This document shows positions 23,346 through 33,689 of a stretch of DNA of 64,000 nt, piece by piece. Position numbers and translations under genes: made by a program. The notes beneath the pieces are model-generated. The model worked only from the letters and a program-made list of their open reading frames with translations. It ran no database searches and was not told the origin of the DNA. Each line of letters begins with the position of its first letter. The stretch's first letter is position 1. The stretch lies in the NCBI GenBank assembly GCA_963989385.1, contig OZ022501.1, positions 92,736,979-92,800,978 of the forward strand, in the 5' to 3' direction. This DNA is from Ctena decussata. Taxonomy: Eukaryota; Mollusca; Bivalvia; Lucinida; Lucinidae.

Positions 23346-23698
23346 AATAAATTGAACTGTTTGTGAGACGGTTCAGTTTAAAAGCTGAAAACCACAGACC
23401 TAGCTTGGCACACACGGATAAATAGTCCTGGGAAGCTAACAAGTAATACAAAGAGTCGATTTTATAATCACTCTTCAAATACACCATAATGAAAATACCT
23501 GTGTAATAACCTCGGTTATAACAGCGCCGAAAATAGTTTATCGCAAGACACTGTGACAATATTACCTGAGAGTGTCCTCGAATGGCAGTTAATCCGTAAT
23601 ACAGGTAACCAAGCGTACTAACTCTACAGGGTATTGGAAATTTATCCGGATTCGGTAAAAAAGGGGAGTTTTTCCCCTTTGTGATGAATTCTGTGGAT

Positions 23699-25074
23699 GA
23701 TTGAAATTCACCACTTGAGATTTTCGTGTCACCTTTTGAAATACAAGCAAAACATTTAGTCTAGATATTTGTGGTTGTAATATTGCGTTTTTGTTAAGCA
23801 TCAACTATAAATGTTTGCTAAGTGTAGGTCAAGCTTTCTGAGAAAACTAAATTGTGATCCGCTAATATTAGAAGCTTAATCTCTGTTCATTCAACTCACA
23901 CGCAAAGGCTGTTACGATGGCTTGGCAATAGTATTAGCCACAGTTTGCCTTGTCTGAAAATAAGCTGCATTTACTGTAACGTCTGTATTAATAGTAATAT
24001 GATTTGACCTTCGCTGAACAACGATACTCTGGTTCCAGGCTACGTAGACGCATCGAAAAGCTGGAAATAACCACCACTTTGCCCAACGACAATGTGGGTT
24101 TCTCGGCAGAACAGATTCAGAAAAATAAAAAATTTAAATACTTCGTAGAAACAGACAATTATATTGTAGGGACAGAATTGTCATTATAAGTGCAGGAACA
24201 TTTAACCTTTAAATTACATTTGAAAGAGTTAATACTTCTTTCAAGACTGTAACTGTCGAGATTCGTGGTTGAGACGGAAGTTCTCGGTTGGTTAATAACT
24301 TAAAGATATTCATAGTTCCATGAGGTACTTTAAGCTCCGCGTACCCCCATTTTTCATAAGAAAATTATTATTTTCACACCAATTTTTGTCAAATTTAGTA
24401 TATACTTTTTAGATAACATATTAAATGTATTCTGCAAATTTCAGAAAGATATCTTTTATAGTTAATGAAGTATTTAGATAAGAATTGTCTATATATTTTA
24501 ATCATTTTCAGTGTGTGTGTGGGACTAGTCCCCTAAGCGGCTAAAATTTGATCTTATCTCTCACAGCATGCCCAGTCCATGGCACTTCTGATTGGCCGAT
24601 GAATGGTTAATTAGGTGCTAATTAGCTTTGAGTGGCATCTCGGAACTATGAAATTACAACACTCTGGTGCAGACACAAATAATATTCTTAAATGGGCTTA
24701 AATATTCTTGAATACTCTTCAAATATGTTTGCAACCATTTGATGACCATAGAGCAGGCAAAGTTTCCCCAAAATACTTCTTGACAAGTTGTTGAAAACAA
24801 AGCAATTTACGGCTTGCATTTCATACTACAATATTATATTCTGAATAGAATATGTATTCAAGGCAACTGCATGGTGGTATTAATAACAGTCGTTTTGTAG
24901 TAAAAGTTATTTTTGTTTCTAATATTGACACATACATTTTGTAATGCCAGCTATAACAACATTATTAATATTCCCGCCTCTTTGATGAATTATGATGAAC
25001 TCACTAAGTGTGGTGCTAATTATTTGAAACTGTTTAACATTTGAAAGTGCATTTTGAGTTATACTCTATTCAAC
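23699..25074. other. Unit 2 upstream flank
   Basis: Nearly identical to 46,955-48,325 in unit 3. A module open over 61 codons (24,004-24,189) ends TDNYIVGTELSL and is conserved in unit 3 (47,261-47,446) but broken in unit 1. The empty site of the 3,107 MITE is at about 24,203. About 530 bp of unit 3 (48,320-48,850), including the 5' end of the Helentron-like element, are missing at 25,074. Confidence 0.5.
24004..24189 (+). CDS. Short conserved open module, unknown, possible exon
   Basis: A 61-codon frame with Arg/Lys-rich start (SGSRLRRRIEKLEI) and end TDNYIVGTELSL. The unit 3 copy differs by few bases and stays open; the unit 1 copy has a stop. There is no recognised domain, ribosomal context or flanking splice evidence. 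It may be a relic of a gene that preceded the array, or chance. Confidence 0.2.
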   Translation: MTFAEQRYSGSRLRRRIEKLEITTTLPNDNVGFSAEQIQKNKKFKYFVETDNYIVGTELSL

Positions 25075-25651
25075 AGTGCACAAGAACCATAACCCTGTCA
25101 CAAGTATTTACAGGGTTAGCTCCCTTTCCAGTTTTTTTGCATATTTTGTTTTTCCGGAGCATATCTCTGAAAGTATAAAGGACAAACTAACTGAAACTTC
25201 ATACATTGATAGAGGACAACGAGGGGAAGTTCAGTGCACAAGAACCGTATTTACGAAGTTAGCTCCCTTTCCAGTTTTTTTTTTTAAATATTTTGCTTGT
25301 CCAGAGCATATCTCTGAAAGTATAAGGGGGAATTAAATGAAACTTCACACATGGATAGACAATGAGAGAAAGTGCAGTGCACCATAACCATATATATATA
25401 TATATACGAAGTTAGCTCCTTTTCCAGATTTCTTCAATATTTTGCTTGTCCAGAGCATATCTCTGAAACTATAAAAGGGAAGTAAATGAAACTTCACACA
25501 TTGATAGAGGACAATGAGAGGAAGTGCAGTGCAAAAGAACCATAACCATATCACAAGCATATACGAAGTTAGCTCCCTATCCAGTTTTTTTTTATCAATA
25601 TTAAGCTTGTCTGATGCATATCTCCAAAAGTATTAAAGGGAACTTAATGAA
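25075..25651 (+). mobile_element. Helentron-like element of unit 2, left remnant (about 155-bp repeats)
   Basis: Repeats built on GCATATCTCTGAAAGTAT and GAAACTTCAYACATTGATAG match 48,776-49,430 of unit 3. The 5' terminus is lost through the deletion at 25,074. An (AT)n tract at about 25,387-25,406 interrupts one repeat. The element continues at 27,448 after PLE copy 2. Confidence 0.7.
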
Positions 25652-27447
25652 AGTAAAAAGTATGCAAAGACCAGGAACTGAAACAATCAAAATCCAAATC
25701 CAGCCCTCAAACCATAGTTGGAAACAACTAAGATTACAAATAATCAAGATACAGAGAACATATGGCCAACCGAGTGAGCAGCTTGTTCCCAAAAGGTGGC
25801 CACTCAGCAACCCAAACCGAACCAAAAATAATAAGAACATACATAAGGTAAAACATCACAGAAACTCTGACACCAAAAACAGGCAACAGAGAACCACAAC
25901 AGAACTACCGCCTTGGAACGGTCAGTAATGAATAACTGGGGGGCTTAAATCGATTTTACAGGCCCAACCTCACCCTCAGTTTCTGAAGTGGTACAAAACA
26001 TTTAGTTGGTTGTTCGGTTCGCATGATAACCCTCTAACTCGTCAATGAATCCCCCGGTGTGCAATTAAAGAGTGCAGCAAAGTTATCAACCGTGATTGGG
26101 TTAATCACTAAGCATGCAGACTGTCGCATAACATTTAAATTATAGCCAATACGTTTGTGACGTATTATTATTTTTCGGAATTGATCTGAAAAAATCAGTC
26201 CTACCCTTAATCTTTTTGAATTTGTATACTAAGTCACCATAAAATTCTGGTTCCGATAGGCCTTGGTGTAAAAGAAATTTTAATCCGACATCAAATTTTG
26301 AAACCAATTCATGGTGTCTGCGATAGAATTTAGAAAAAGCCTTTCTAAGCTTATGATACCGATAGCCCTGTTGAAGAAGTTTAGCAGTTAAACATTTATT
26401 ACGAGCATTAAAGTCATCTACATGACTACACACTCTAGCAAATCTTATAAGTTGAGAAATATACACTCCATAAGAGGGACGACGTGGAACGTCACCATCC
26501 AAAAATGGAAAATTAACTATATCAAAGTCAAAGTCATCACGTTTATCATAAATTTTAGAAGATACACAACCGTTAGAAATAGACAGATGTAAATCCAAAA
26601 AGGGGGCCTCGGTATCTGAAGTATTAGCTTTATTCAATTTAAGTTCAGGTGGGTAAATTTGGTTAACCATGCTTTCAAAATAAGGATTATCAATATTCAG
26701 AAGATCGTCTAAATATCTAGAGGTTGAGTTAAATGCCTCAATGATATCAGCTTGATTATCAACAGAAAGAGAAGTCATGAAATCTCTTTCATAACAAAAT
26801 AAAAACAAATCGGCCACAAGAGGAGCACAATTTGTACCCATCGGAATACCAACAATTTGTCTGTATAACTTATTACCAAATCTGATGTAAATATTATCTA
26901 AGAGATATGATAAGGCGTCACATACATTCTGACATGACCAAAGACTATATCCTCTATATATTTTACGGTCAGTAGAAGTGAAAAACGCTTTCTTATCGTT
27001 ACAGGCAATATAAAGGGTATCTTCATTTTTGGAGAACTTTTGGAGAACTTTTTGAAGGCCCTCTCAATCAAATCAACAAGTTTTTCCTTTATTAAATTAT
27101 GGGGTAATGTGTGGTATAAAGAGTAGAAAAATCATAAGTGGACAAACTAGTCGCACGGAACCCTATTGACTTCAGTTTACTAAGTACCTCACCAGAATTT
27201 TTTATAGACCAAAACATATTTTTCCCTGACCTCTCATACACTGTCTCATAGTACCAAATGACACGAGATTTCACAGCAGTGAGGCAAGAAGTTAATAATT
27301 TAGATAATTCTGTAGTAGTACAAGAGCTAGAGTTGGCAATGAATCTAGCTTTATACGGTTTTTTGTGAAGCTTAGGTAACCAATACATCGTAGGAAGTTT
27401 GTCTTGGCGTTCCTTAACGTTCCTTAACGTTCCTTAACGTTTTGTCT
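25652..27447 (-). mobile_element. Penelope-like retroelement, copy 2 (5'-truncated)
   Basis: It is inserted into the tandem-repeat element; the empty site is in unit 3 near 49,428-49,440. The left end (3') AGTAAAAAGTATGCAAAGAC is the same as in copy 1. At the right (5') junction the decamer TCCTTAACGT is repeated three times (27,411-27,440) and followed by TTTGTCTTGA, which resembles the element's own TTTGTCTTGG 20 bases earlier, suggesting template slippage at the end of cDNA synthesis. Confidence 0.8.
26140..27388 (-). pseudogene. Penelope-type reverse transcriptase, frameshifted (copy 2)
   Basis: The C-terminal part is open (stop at 26,140) and keeps GIPMGTNCAPLVADLFLF and the catalytic RYLDDLLNI motif that copy 1 lacks. 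Upstream, a direct duplication of about 11 bases near 27,040 (GGAGAACTTTT repeated) and an extra GT near 27,112 shift the frame. The N-terminal region before YWLPKLHKKPYKARFI is missing because the element is truncated. Confidence 0.75.
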
Positions 27448-28723
27448 TGAAACTTCATACATTGAAAGAGGGCAATAAGAGGAAATGCAGAGCACAAGAA
27501 CCATAACTCTGTCTTAAGTATTTACAAAGTTAGCTCCCGTCCTATTTTTTCAGTATTTAGCATGTCCAGAGCATATTAAGGGAACTTAATGAAACTTCAC
27601 ACACTGATAGAAGGCAATGAGTGAAAGTTCAGAACACAAGAACCATAATCCTGTCATAAGTAATTACAGAGTTAGCTCCCTTCTTAAAGGCCCCATTGCT
27701 CTATCAGCATGAACTATTTTATCGTGAGGTATCGCTGCAAACTTCTCACAACAGTTTCGCCATTGATTATTATCGTGATTGGCCGGCTTTGAAAAATCAA
27801 AACGTCCTTGAGTTTACCATAAAATAGATTTAAAGAAATAACTAGGTCATTTTAGTTGCCAACCAAAATGACCTACTTTCGATTTCACAAGCTTTATTTC
27901 ACGATAAAAATACAACGTACAGGCGGTAAAAATATAAGGTACAGGCGTTTAACAGGTGATAAAAATACAATGTACAAAAAAATAGGCAAGGATCCCATTG
28001 ATTGTGCCGCTGTGGCATTACTGCATTGCTTAACGGGGAACCAGAGACGAACCCGTATTTTCATGGAGTGACATCATTTTTTTTAAAATACCTTGTTCCG
28101 TCTTTTTTACCAGTTATATGCTACAAAAAAGCACACCAACCGACATATTTTCATCAATTCTGAAGGCTGTACAGGTTGCATAATGATTTGTATTTTGACG
28201 GTTTTTACCTTTGATAGGACTATGGAGACTTTAAGGTTTGTTATATTTTGCTTGTATGGAGCATATCTTAGGAAGTATTGAAGGAAACTAAATGAAACTT
28301 CACACAATGATAGAGGGTAATGAAAGGAAGTGCAGAGCTTAAGAACTAAAACCCTACCTTTAGTAATTACAGAGTTAGCTCCCTTCCTTATTTTTTCCAG
28401 TTATTTACCTTGTCCGGAGTATATCTCTGTACATATTTAAGAGAACATGAAGCTTCATATATTGATTATAGAGGGTAATGACAAGTGCAGAGCAGAAGAA
28501 CTATAACTGTTCCCCAAATTATTTTGGAAGTTACGTCCCTTCTTAGTTTTTCTCAATTGTGTGCTTGTCCAGAGCATTGCTGTGAAAGTATTGAAGAAAA
28601 TTATTTTTTTTCCATTTCAAATTGCATTTAACTTACACTGAAAATTACTCCTTCACCAGGATACCCGTTCTCCTATTCCAAGCCTTCGGGGAGCATCCAT
28701 CGGTTCCACCTATTTTCTTGTTC
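27448..28723 (+). mobile_element. Helentron-like element of unit 2, right part
   Basis: This continues the tandem repeats after PLE copy 2 and ends with the subterminal motif TTCGGGGAGCATCC (28,686-28,699), the inverse of the 5' start ATGCTCCCCGAA seen in unit 3 at 48,640. The TTAA MITE at 27,688 is nested inside. Confidence 0.65.
27688..28230 (+). mobile_element. piggyBac-type MITE, 543 bp
   Basis: TTAA at 27,684-27,687 and 28,231-28,234; unit 3 has the uninterrupted site (CTTCTTAAGGTTTG, about 49,672-49,685). The ends AGGCCCCATTGCTCTATCA and the reverse complement of TGATAGGACTATGGAGACT form imperfect inverted repeats. It is almost identical to 37,292-37,835 and 59,402-59,945. A hairpin at GGTCATTTTAGTTGCCAACC lies in the first third. 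The 71- to 104-codon frames in it are not genes. Confidence 0.92.
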
Positions 28724-28849
28724 ATGCCATTTATTGAAGACTTTTAAAGATGTTGGTATGTTAGGAGTGTGAATTATTAATTCAGATACTTAGACGCGAC
28801 ATAAAATTGCAGTTTGATGAGCTCGGCTGCAGGATTTGTGAAGCTGAAC

Positions 28850-29320
28850 GCTTTATTAGCCGAAACAACGTAGTCTGGCCCATTTTCCCTCTTCTGAATG
28901 TACTCTCTGCTCTTGAAGTTCCTATTTAAGATTTGAATTTTACCTCCCTGCAGCTGGTGTTATGCCGTGTGGCGGCCGTAAAACGTCTCCCCGTACATCA
29001 TCCATAGTGCAGATTATATTTTATTGTCATCCTTTGAGATCAGGGGATATATTCTGAGAAATCTAAAATTTGAGATTGATTCAGACGCTTCATCTAGATC
29101 ATCGTCTTTTACATTATTTGGATCCTTTTTGATACTAATCAGTCTTTGAAGCAACTGCCCAATTAAATTAAGCAATTACAGTGTGATTTTCTATGGTTTC
29201 GTCACCAGATAATGTCAGGGTCACTGACGAGGCTTTATTAGCCGAAACTACGTAGTTTGGCCGATGTCCCTTCTTCTGAATGTATTCTCTGCTCTTGAAG
29301 GAACTATTTAAGATTTGAAT
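28850..29320. repeat. 382-bp-family repeat, about 1.2 diverged copies upstream of gene 2
   Basis: Sequence with TTATTAGCCGAAACTACGTA occurs twice (near 28,854 and 29,236) about 380 bases apart, as in the array at 18,233. Unit 3 has the same at 50,280-50,760; unit 1 lacks it. Confidence 0.8.
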
Positions 29321-29424
29321 TAAGCCGATAATATTTACACTTGCCACTTGCTTCCCATAGGTGAACCCTTTAGACCAACTGGCTTCATACACCGATGAAG
29401 GACAGTTGATCATGCGACGTTGTC

Positions 29425-29473
29425 GTCAAGCGACGTCATATGTAAACAAACGCCTTGATTGGTTCTTATATAA
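29425..29473 (+). promoter_or_regulatory. Candidate promoter elements of gene 2
   Basis: In order: GCGACGTCATATG (CRE-like core, about 29,430-29,442), ATTGG (inverted CCAAT, 29,458-29,462) and TATATAA (29,467-29,473), about 475 bases before the start codon. Gene 3 keeps the TATATAA (50,908-50,914) but has GCGATGTC; gene 1 has GCGACGTC but CTTGTAACT in place of the TATA. The spacing between CCAAT and TATA is unusually short. This is sequence-based inference only. Confidence 0.4.
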
Positions 29474-29635
29474 CGGTCGATTGATGCCACGTCAGGGCGA
29501 CGGCTGTTTAAGTTTTGGCCGAACACGTCGTTACTAACTTTTCTTCGACCCATATTTTGCCTATTCTACACCATATTACCACGAAAACGGCACAGAGAGG
29601 TTCACAAATAAGGTGTAAATATAAGAATAAAAATT

Positions 29636-29766
29636 TGATTTTTCAGCGTTCTTCGTGTCAAGAAGCCAGTGGTCGTCACTAAAATTCTACAAGAAGCCCT
29701 TCGCGTTTCATGGAATTTCAGCTCCGCCCACTGGCTTCATCATACGATGAACGCTGAAAAATCAAA
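29636..29766. repeat. Conserved inverted repeat upstream of gene 2
   Basis: Same dyad as at 5192-5303, with arms around TTTCAGCGTTCTTCGTG and CATACGATGAACGCTGAAA, and a loop about 20 bases longer than in unit 1. Confidence 0.6.
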
Positions 29767-29944
29767 GTTTAATAAAACAAAAAAATGCGCGCGATCAGTT
29801 TTGCAGATTCAATACTGTTCATGAACAGACTGCATCAAAGTGAGGAGTCTATTTTCTATTCTTTTTGTATTTTTCTTTGCTCCCAAAGATCCTGGCTATT
29901 CGAATTTTATTTATTTCTGTTGCAGACACAATAGCGACAGAAGA

Positions 29945-31705
29945 ATGAAGCTAGAAAAAGTATTCAGGAAATTGGTGACGGGAATGTTTATTCCTGACTA
30001 CAATTATTCACTACAACAGTTTACCTTTCAAACAGTTTTTCGTAAATCCTCCATAGACTACTGTTGCTGTCCATGTAGTTATGAACACGAATTTCTTGAC
30101 TACATCACAGAAAATGGGGAAATTGATGAAGAAATGTATAACAGAGTTCTGGATAATCTACTCAAAGGAAAATGCCCTCATGTTGATAAAGTGCCTGCCG
30201 AGTGTGTTACGGAGACAAGCATTAATGCCATTCATATTGCGGCTGCTGTCGGGCCATTGAGAGCCGTGAAGAACTATAGGCACAATTATTTCTATAAGAG
30301 AGGGAAAGTTTTTGAATTGGACCCTAATCAGATAGCAATACTGAAAAAAAAAGAAAATTATGTCGATTTATTTGAAAAGGCCCAGGTTATAGGATGCCGA
30401 TTATGCAATTCAAGCTCGCCTTCGAAAAAATATCTGTTATATGGGACAAGAACGGAAGAAGGCGTACAAAAAATACATTTAAAGTATCTGTCCATGATAG
30501 AGTTCTGTGCCAGAAGGAATAACTGTTCCATGTTAAAAGACTTGTTGAAGGCTTATACCGTACAAAGTCCGTTAGATGTAGCAAGAGTTCTTGAGGTAAC
30601 ATTTCAACACAAACTGGCGGATATACAAAAAGCAGTGTTAAAATATCTAGAGAAAGGAAACCAGCGTGTTTTGGAATGTTGTGCTAGGTCTGCACTCGTG
30701 TACGACCAGCCATTTGTATTGGCTCGGCTACTCAAGCGTATAAAACCAAAACGACAACAGGATGAACAAGACAAAATAGCTATGTTTTCTATGTTTTCTG
30801 AAATCTGTTCCTTATTAAACAGACAAAAGTGTCAGGAATACTTAGGTCTATTCCAGCTTTCATCTGTAGAGCACCGTGACTCGACCGATGACGAGTTCGT
30901 GTCATGGATAAAAGTGTTAGTAAAACTGATAGATGATTATCCTGACAAAGTTAGAGATGCTAAACATACCCTTGAAAACGTGCTACATCGAGAAAACATA
31001 GATGGCTCCCCTGAATATCACCAATTATCACTTATCAGTGCTTATCTAAAGGTTTATGAGAAGTACCGCTCCAGATGCACAGATCGGGACGTTAAATATA
31101 AAGACAAACTAGATCAAATGTTGGAGCTTGGTGCAGATATTGACTCTGTGGAAAGCGGCTCAACTCCATTAATGCACATCCTAGGTAACATAGGATTTGA
31201 TTATCTTCCTCGGTTTAGGGAATTATTAGAATGGTTGATCTACGAAATTTCCAGCATTGATCTTAACCCGGCGGTTGTTGGTTTCGGATTCAAACGTGAT
31301 GCTGATAATCGTGTCATGTACGAGAGCGGAAGAAGAGGCACTTACAAAATGGATTCCAAAACGCATGCGCTATTTGGACATGACGACGCAGCTACCTATC
31401 CACTCAATTTTATGGGACCTTTATTGATTGAGTGCGGTTATCCTGTATCGAAAGATGAGCTAGAGGAAGTGCTAGATATACCCTCTCTGCATCCAACCGA
31501 GCGAGAATATATTCAGTCAACGTTAAACATTCCGAGACCACTGCAGCTTCTATGTCGTGACAGAATACGAAAACATTTCAAAGGAAGGACCGTACATACA
31601 TTTGTTCGCAATTCCAGTGTTCCGTGGTTTATTGGTGACTTTATTTTACTAAAACCAATTCTTAGGAACATAAGCTTGTCAGAACAGGAAACAGATGTGA
31701 TATAA
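29945..31705 (+). CDS. SOCS-box protein with ankyrin-like segments (ASB-like), paralogue 2
   Basis: A 586-residue intact frame, about 97% identical to paralogue 1. It lacks five residues (YRFPG region, a 15-bp deletion near 31,335) and differs by about 15 replacements, for example R446G and N573-region GNISLPE to RNISLSE. The ankyrin-like GADIDSVESGSTPLMH and the SOCS box PRPLQLLCRDRIRKHFKG are kept. An upstream ATG-like extension (from 29,840) runs through the intron and the splice acceptor TTTCTGTTGCAG (to 29,925), so 29,945 is the start. By eye there are roughly 15 replacement and 11 silent differences from paralogue 1, which is below the neutral ratio and suggests moderate constraint. Role as in paralogue 1: likely Elongin/cullin-5 substrate receptor. 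Confidence 0.8.
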   Translation: MKLEKVFRKLVTGMFIPDYNYSLQQFTFQTVFRKSSIDYCCCPCSYEHEFLDYITENGEIDEEMYNRVLDNLLKGKCPHVDKVPAECVTETSINAIHIAAAVGPLRAVKNYRHNYFYKRGKVFELDPNQIAILKKKENYVDLFEKAQVIGCRLCNSSSPSKKYLLYGTRTEEGVQKIHLKYLSMIEFCARRNNCSMLKDLLKAYTVQSPLDVARVLEVTFQHKLADIQKAVLKYLEKGNQRVLECCARSALVYDQPFVLARLLKRIKPKRQQDEQDKIAMFSMFSEICSLLNRQKCQEYLGLFQLSSVEHRDSTDDEFVSWIKVLVKLIDDYPDKVRDAKHTLENVLHRENIDGSPEYHQLSLISAYLKVYEKYRSRCTDRDVKYKDKLDQMLELGADIDSVESGSTPLMHILGNIGFDYLPRFRELLEWLIYEISSIDLNPAVVGFGFKRDADNRVMYESGRRGTYKMDSKTHALFGHDDAATYPLNFMGPLLIECGYPVSKDELEEVLDIPSLHPTEREYIQSTLNIPRPLQLLCRDRIRKHFKGRTVHTFVRNSSVPWFIGDFILLKPILRNISLSEQETDVI

Positions 31706-32290
31706 CTAACTACGCTATGGCCAGTCAATCCCAAATACTGTGTCGACTTGTGTCAGCCGCGTATCATCGACATGAATACGACGACATTGTACCAACGACA
31801 TGAATACAGTTAAATGTGCAGCTTCGTGTGCCGCGACGTTGAAACAATACCTTTCCCCCTATATTGACTGGTGGAATCTCGTGATCGTGCCTAACATTGT
31901 CAATATCATGGAATGTGTATGTTACAATCCCGTAATGCACGTCATGGATAATAAACGTGACGATCATTTAATTCACATCGAGAACAATATTCCTCACGAT
32001 CACTTGATTCACTACGAAGAGAGTATAACGATCACGTCGTTTCAACGGTCGATAACAAATTTGAAATGAAAATTATCTCAAAGAAAACTAGTTGTATCCC
32101 AGATCATACGCGAGTGATTATAACCTGTAAATTGCTGGTGGACCCCAGAGTTTAGCAGATTCACATCCAAAATAAGATTTGTCCCTGTTTTTGGAGAAAC
32201 ATTTGTCTATTTTAATCGGAATTTTTTCATCCAAAATTTATGATAAATGTGATGACTTGATCTATATTTTGACATGGTATTTTTTTCTTT
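31706..32290. other. 3' flank of gene 2 with degenerate 36-bp repeats
   Basis: From 31,880 to 32,045 a motif of the form ACGATCAC-TTAATTCACATCGAGAACAAT recurs about every 36 bases, mixed with its inverse GTGATCGTG. Translated it gives 12-residue periodicity, but frames are not conserved in all units. It probably lies in the 3' untranslated region. Confidence 0.5.
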
Positions 32291-32296
32291 TCTAGA

Positions 32297-32615
32297 TGGT
32301 GACATTCCCCGTTCTACCACATGCGGAGTTTACTTTTTTTTCTTCAAATTATTCAGTTTGCTAGCGCGTTTAGTCATGTGACTGACTTCAATGCCCGTAA
32401 TAGTATTTCAATTGCAAAACCTCTCCAACACGGCTATCGGTATCATAAACTTCGAATAGCTTTTCCAAAATTTTATCGTCGACGCCATTAACTGGTTTCT
32501 TAATTCATGGCCGGATTAAAATATCTTTTGCAACAGGACAATATTGGAACCAGAACTGTATATTGACTGTATAGTGACTTGGTCTGTAAATAAATGAAAA
32601 AATATGTGTAACTAA
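32297..32615 (+). mobile_element. Penelope-like reverse transcriptase relic downstream of gene 2
   Basis: With frame changes the plus strand reads DGDIPRST, SAFSHVTDFNARN and HGYRYHKLRIAFPKFYRR, clearly parallel to GDVPRRPSYGVY, CSHVDDFNARN and QGYRYHKLRKVFSKFYRR of the other two copies, followed by a decayed C-terminus. It is much more diverged than those copies. AATAAA at 32,589-32,594 lies at its end and could serve gene 2 as polyadenylation signal. Gene 1 has a shorter version. Confidence 0.75.
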
Positions 32616-33680
32616 GTGTAAGTTGGGCTTCGCGCTCGTGATATATCCACGATACGACTGCCCTCCAACCAGTAACCCTTCAAGCGCCAAAAAGCAGACG
32701 ACAACATTTACATCTGCAAAAATTTCAAAATATGTTTCATCCAAGCTATATCATATTAAAAATTCAAAAACTAGAGGTTGCTTATTATGTGCCACCTCAT
32801 TTTGATCTGCACTGTTTGCAAATTCTGCCATTTTCATCACACTAAGTGGTATTGGGAATAAAATCACTATGTCCAATACTTTGGTCCATGTATGTATGTA
32901 TGTATGTATATGCCAAAAAATGAATAAAAAATAAATAAAAATCACTATTAGCAAGAATTTATTTCTGAATTAACACATGTTGTTGGAGGGCAAATCACGA
33001 AATATTCAGATCAGCTTGAGTCATCCGCTCAGTCTGTTAAATGAGTTTTCGTTGTCGGCATGGAGGAAGCTAAGACCCGTAGCTACCCTTTAAGCGCACA
33101 GCGAAGACTTTGATCAGACTGGGCGGATGCCCAGGCTGAATAGAGTCTCGCGTGGCGCAAATGCCTGTCGCGGGCTCATTTAATTGCTGACCGTTCCGCG
33201 GCGGCTTACTACAATTGTCTTTCTTTGTCAGCTTTTCTTATAGACTTGATCCAGTTGTTTAAATTTCAAACCAGAGCATGTGACTTTTTCCCAATGTAGA
33301 AATTGACCTTGAAAAGGTGTTTTGCAGTACTTATTTAGATAAATATTTATAAACTGCGCAAGAAGCACTAAATAGATATTTATAAACTGCACAAGAAGCA
33401 CTATATATAAAATAAAATAGCATTCTTATATTTTGCATCAATAGTTATCAGGGAGAACTTGAAGACAAATAACCCAAACCCTAAACGTGTACTTTCTGAC
33501 ATCTCTTCTGAGAAACGGAAACTCCTCGCATGGAGTTCCGTTCTCAATCGCGGATTTGCATGCGAGCGATCAAAGTCAGAGAAGGTACACACACATACTA
33601 AAAAAAGCAGCCATTTACTAGAACTGTCGGAGAACCCGGCTTTACCCCCGCTTAACTGCTTTTATCAAATAGTGTTATTT
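32616..33680. other. 3' flank of gene 2, non-coding
   Basis: Nearly identical to 7,690-8,720. Contains an (ATGT)n tract (32,887-32,910) and a degraded repeat with GATCAGACTGGGCGGATGCC (about 33,113). The 93-codon open frame at 33,459-33,740 is identical in unit 1 but has no recognisable domain, and identity there is expected from the recent duplication. Confidence 0.5.
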
Positions 33681-33689
33681 TTGTTACAT

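Larger units (their letters stand above)
15837..23698. mobile_element. 7.86-kb block absent from units 1 and 3
   Basis: Units 1 and 3 read directly through CCCGTGATTGAAATT or its equivalent (about 2,600 and 46,951-46,965). In unit 2 the same site is split by 7,862 bases. No target duplication or long terminal repeat is visible at the outer ends. A small hairpin (AAAGGGGA/TTCCCCTTT, 23,660-23,680) lies near the right end. Inside are nested elements listed separately. No transposase or replicase gene is recognised, so the carrier of the block is unknown. Loss from two units is less likely than gain in one. Confidence 0.6.

Noticed and set aside
29840..29944. Upstream start giving a 621-residue version of paralogue 2
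   Set aside because: The extra codons run through the polypyrimidine tract and acceptor TTTCTGTTGCAG, and neither other copy supports the extension.
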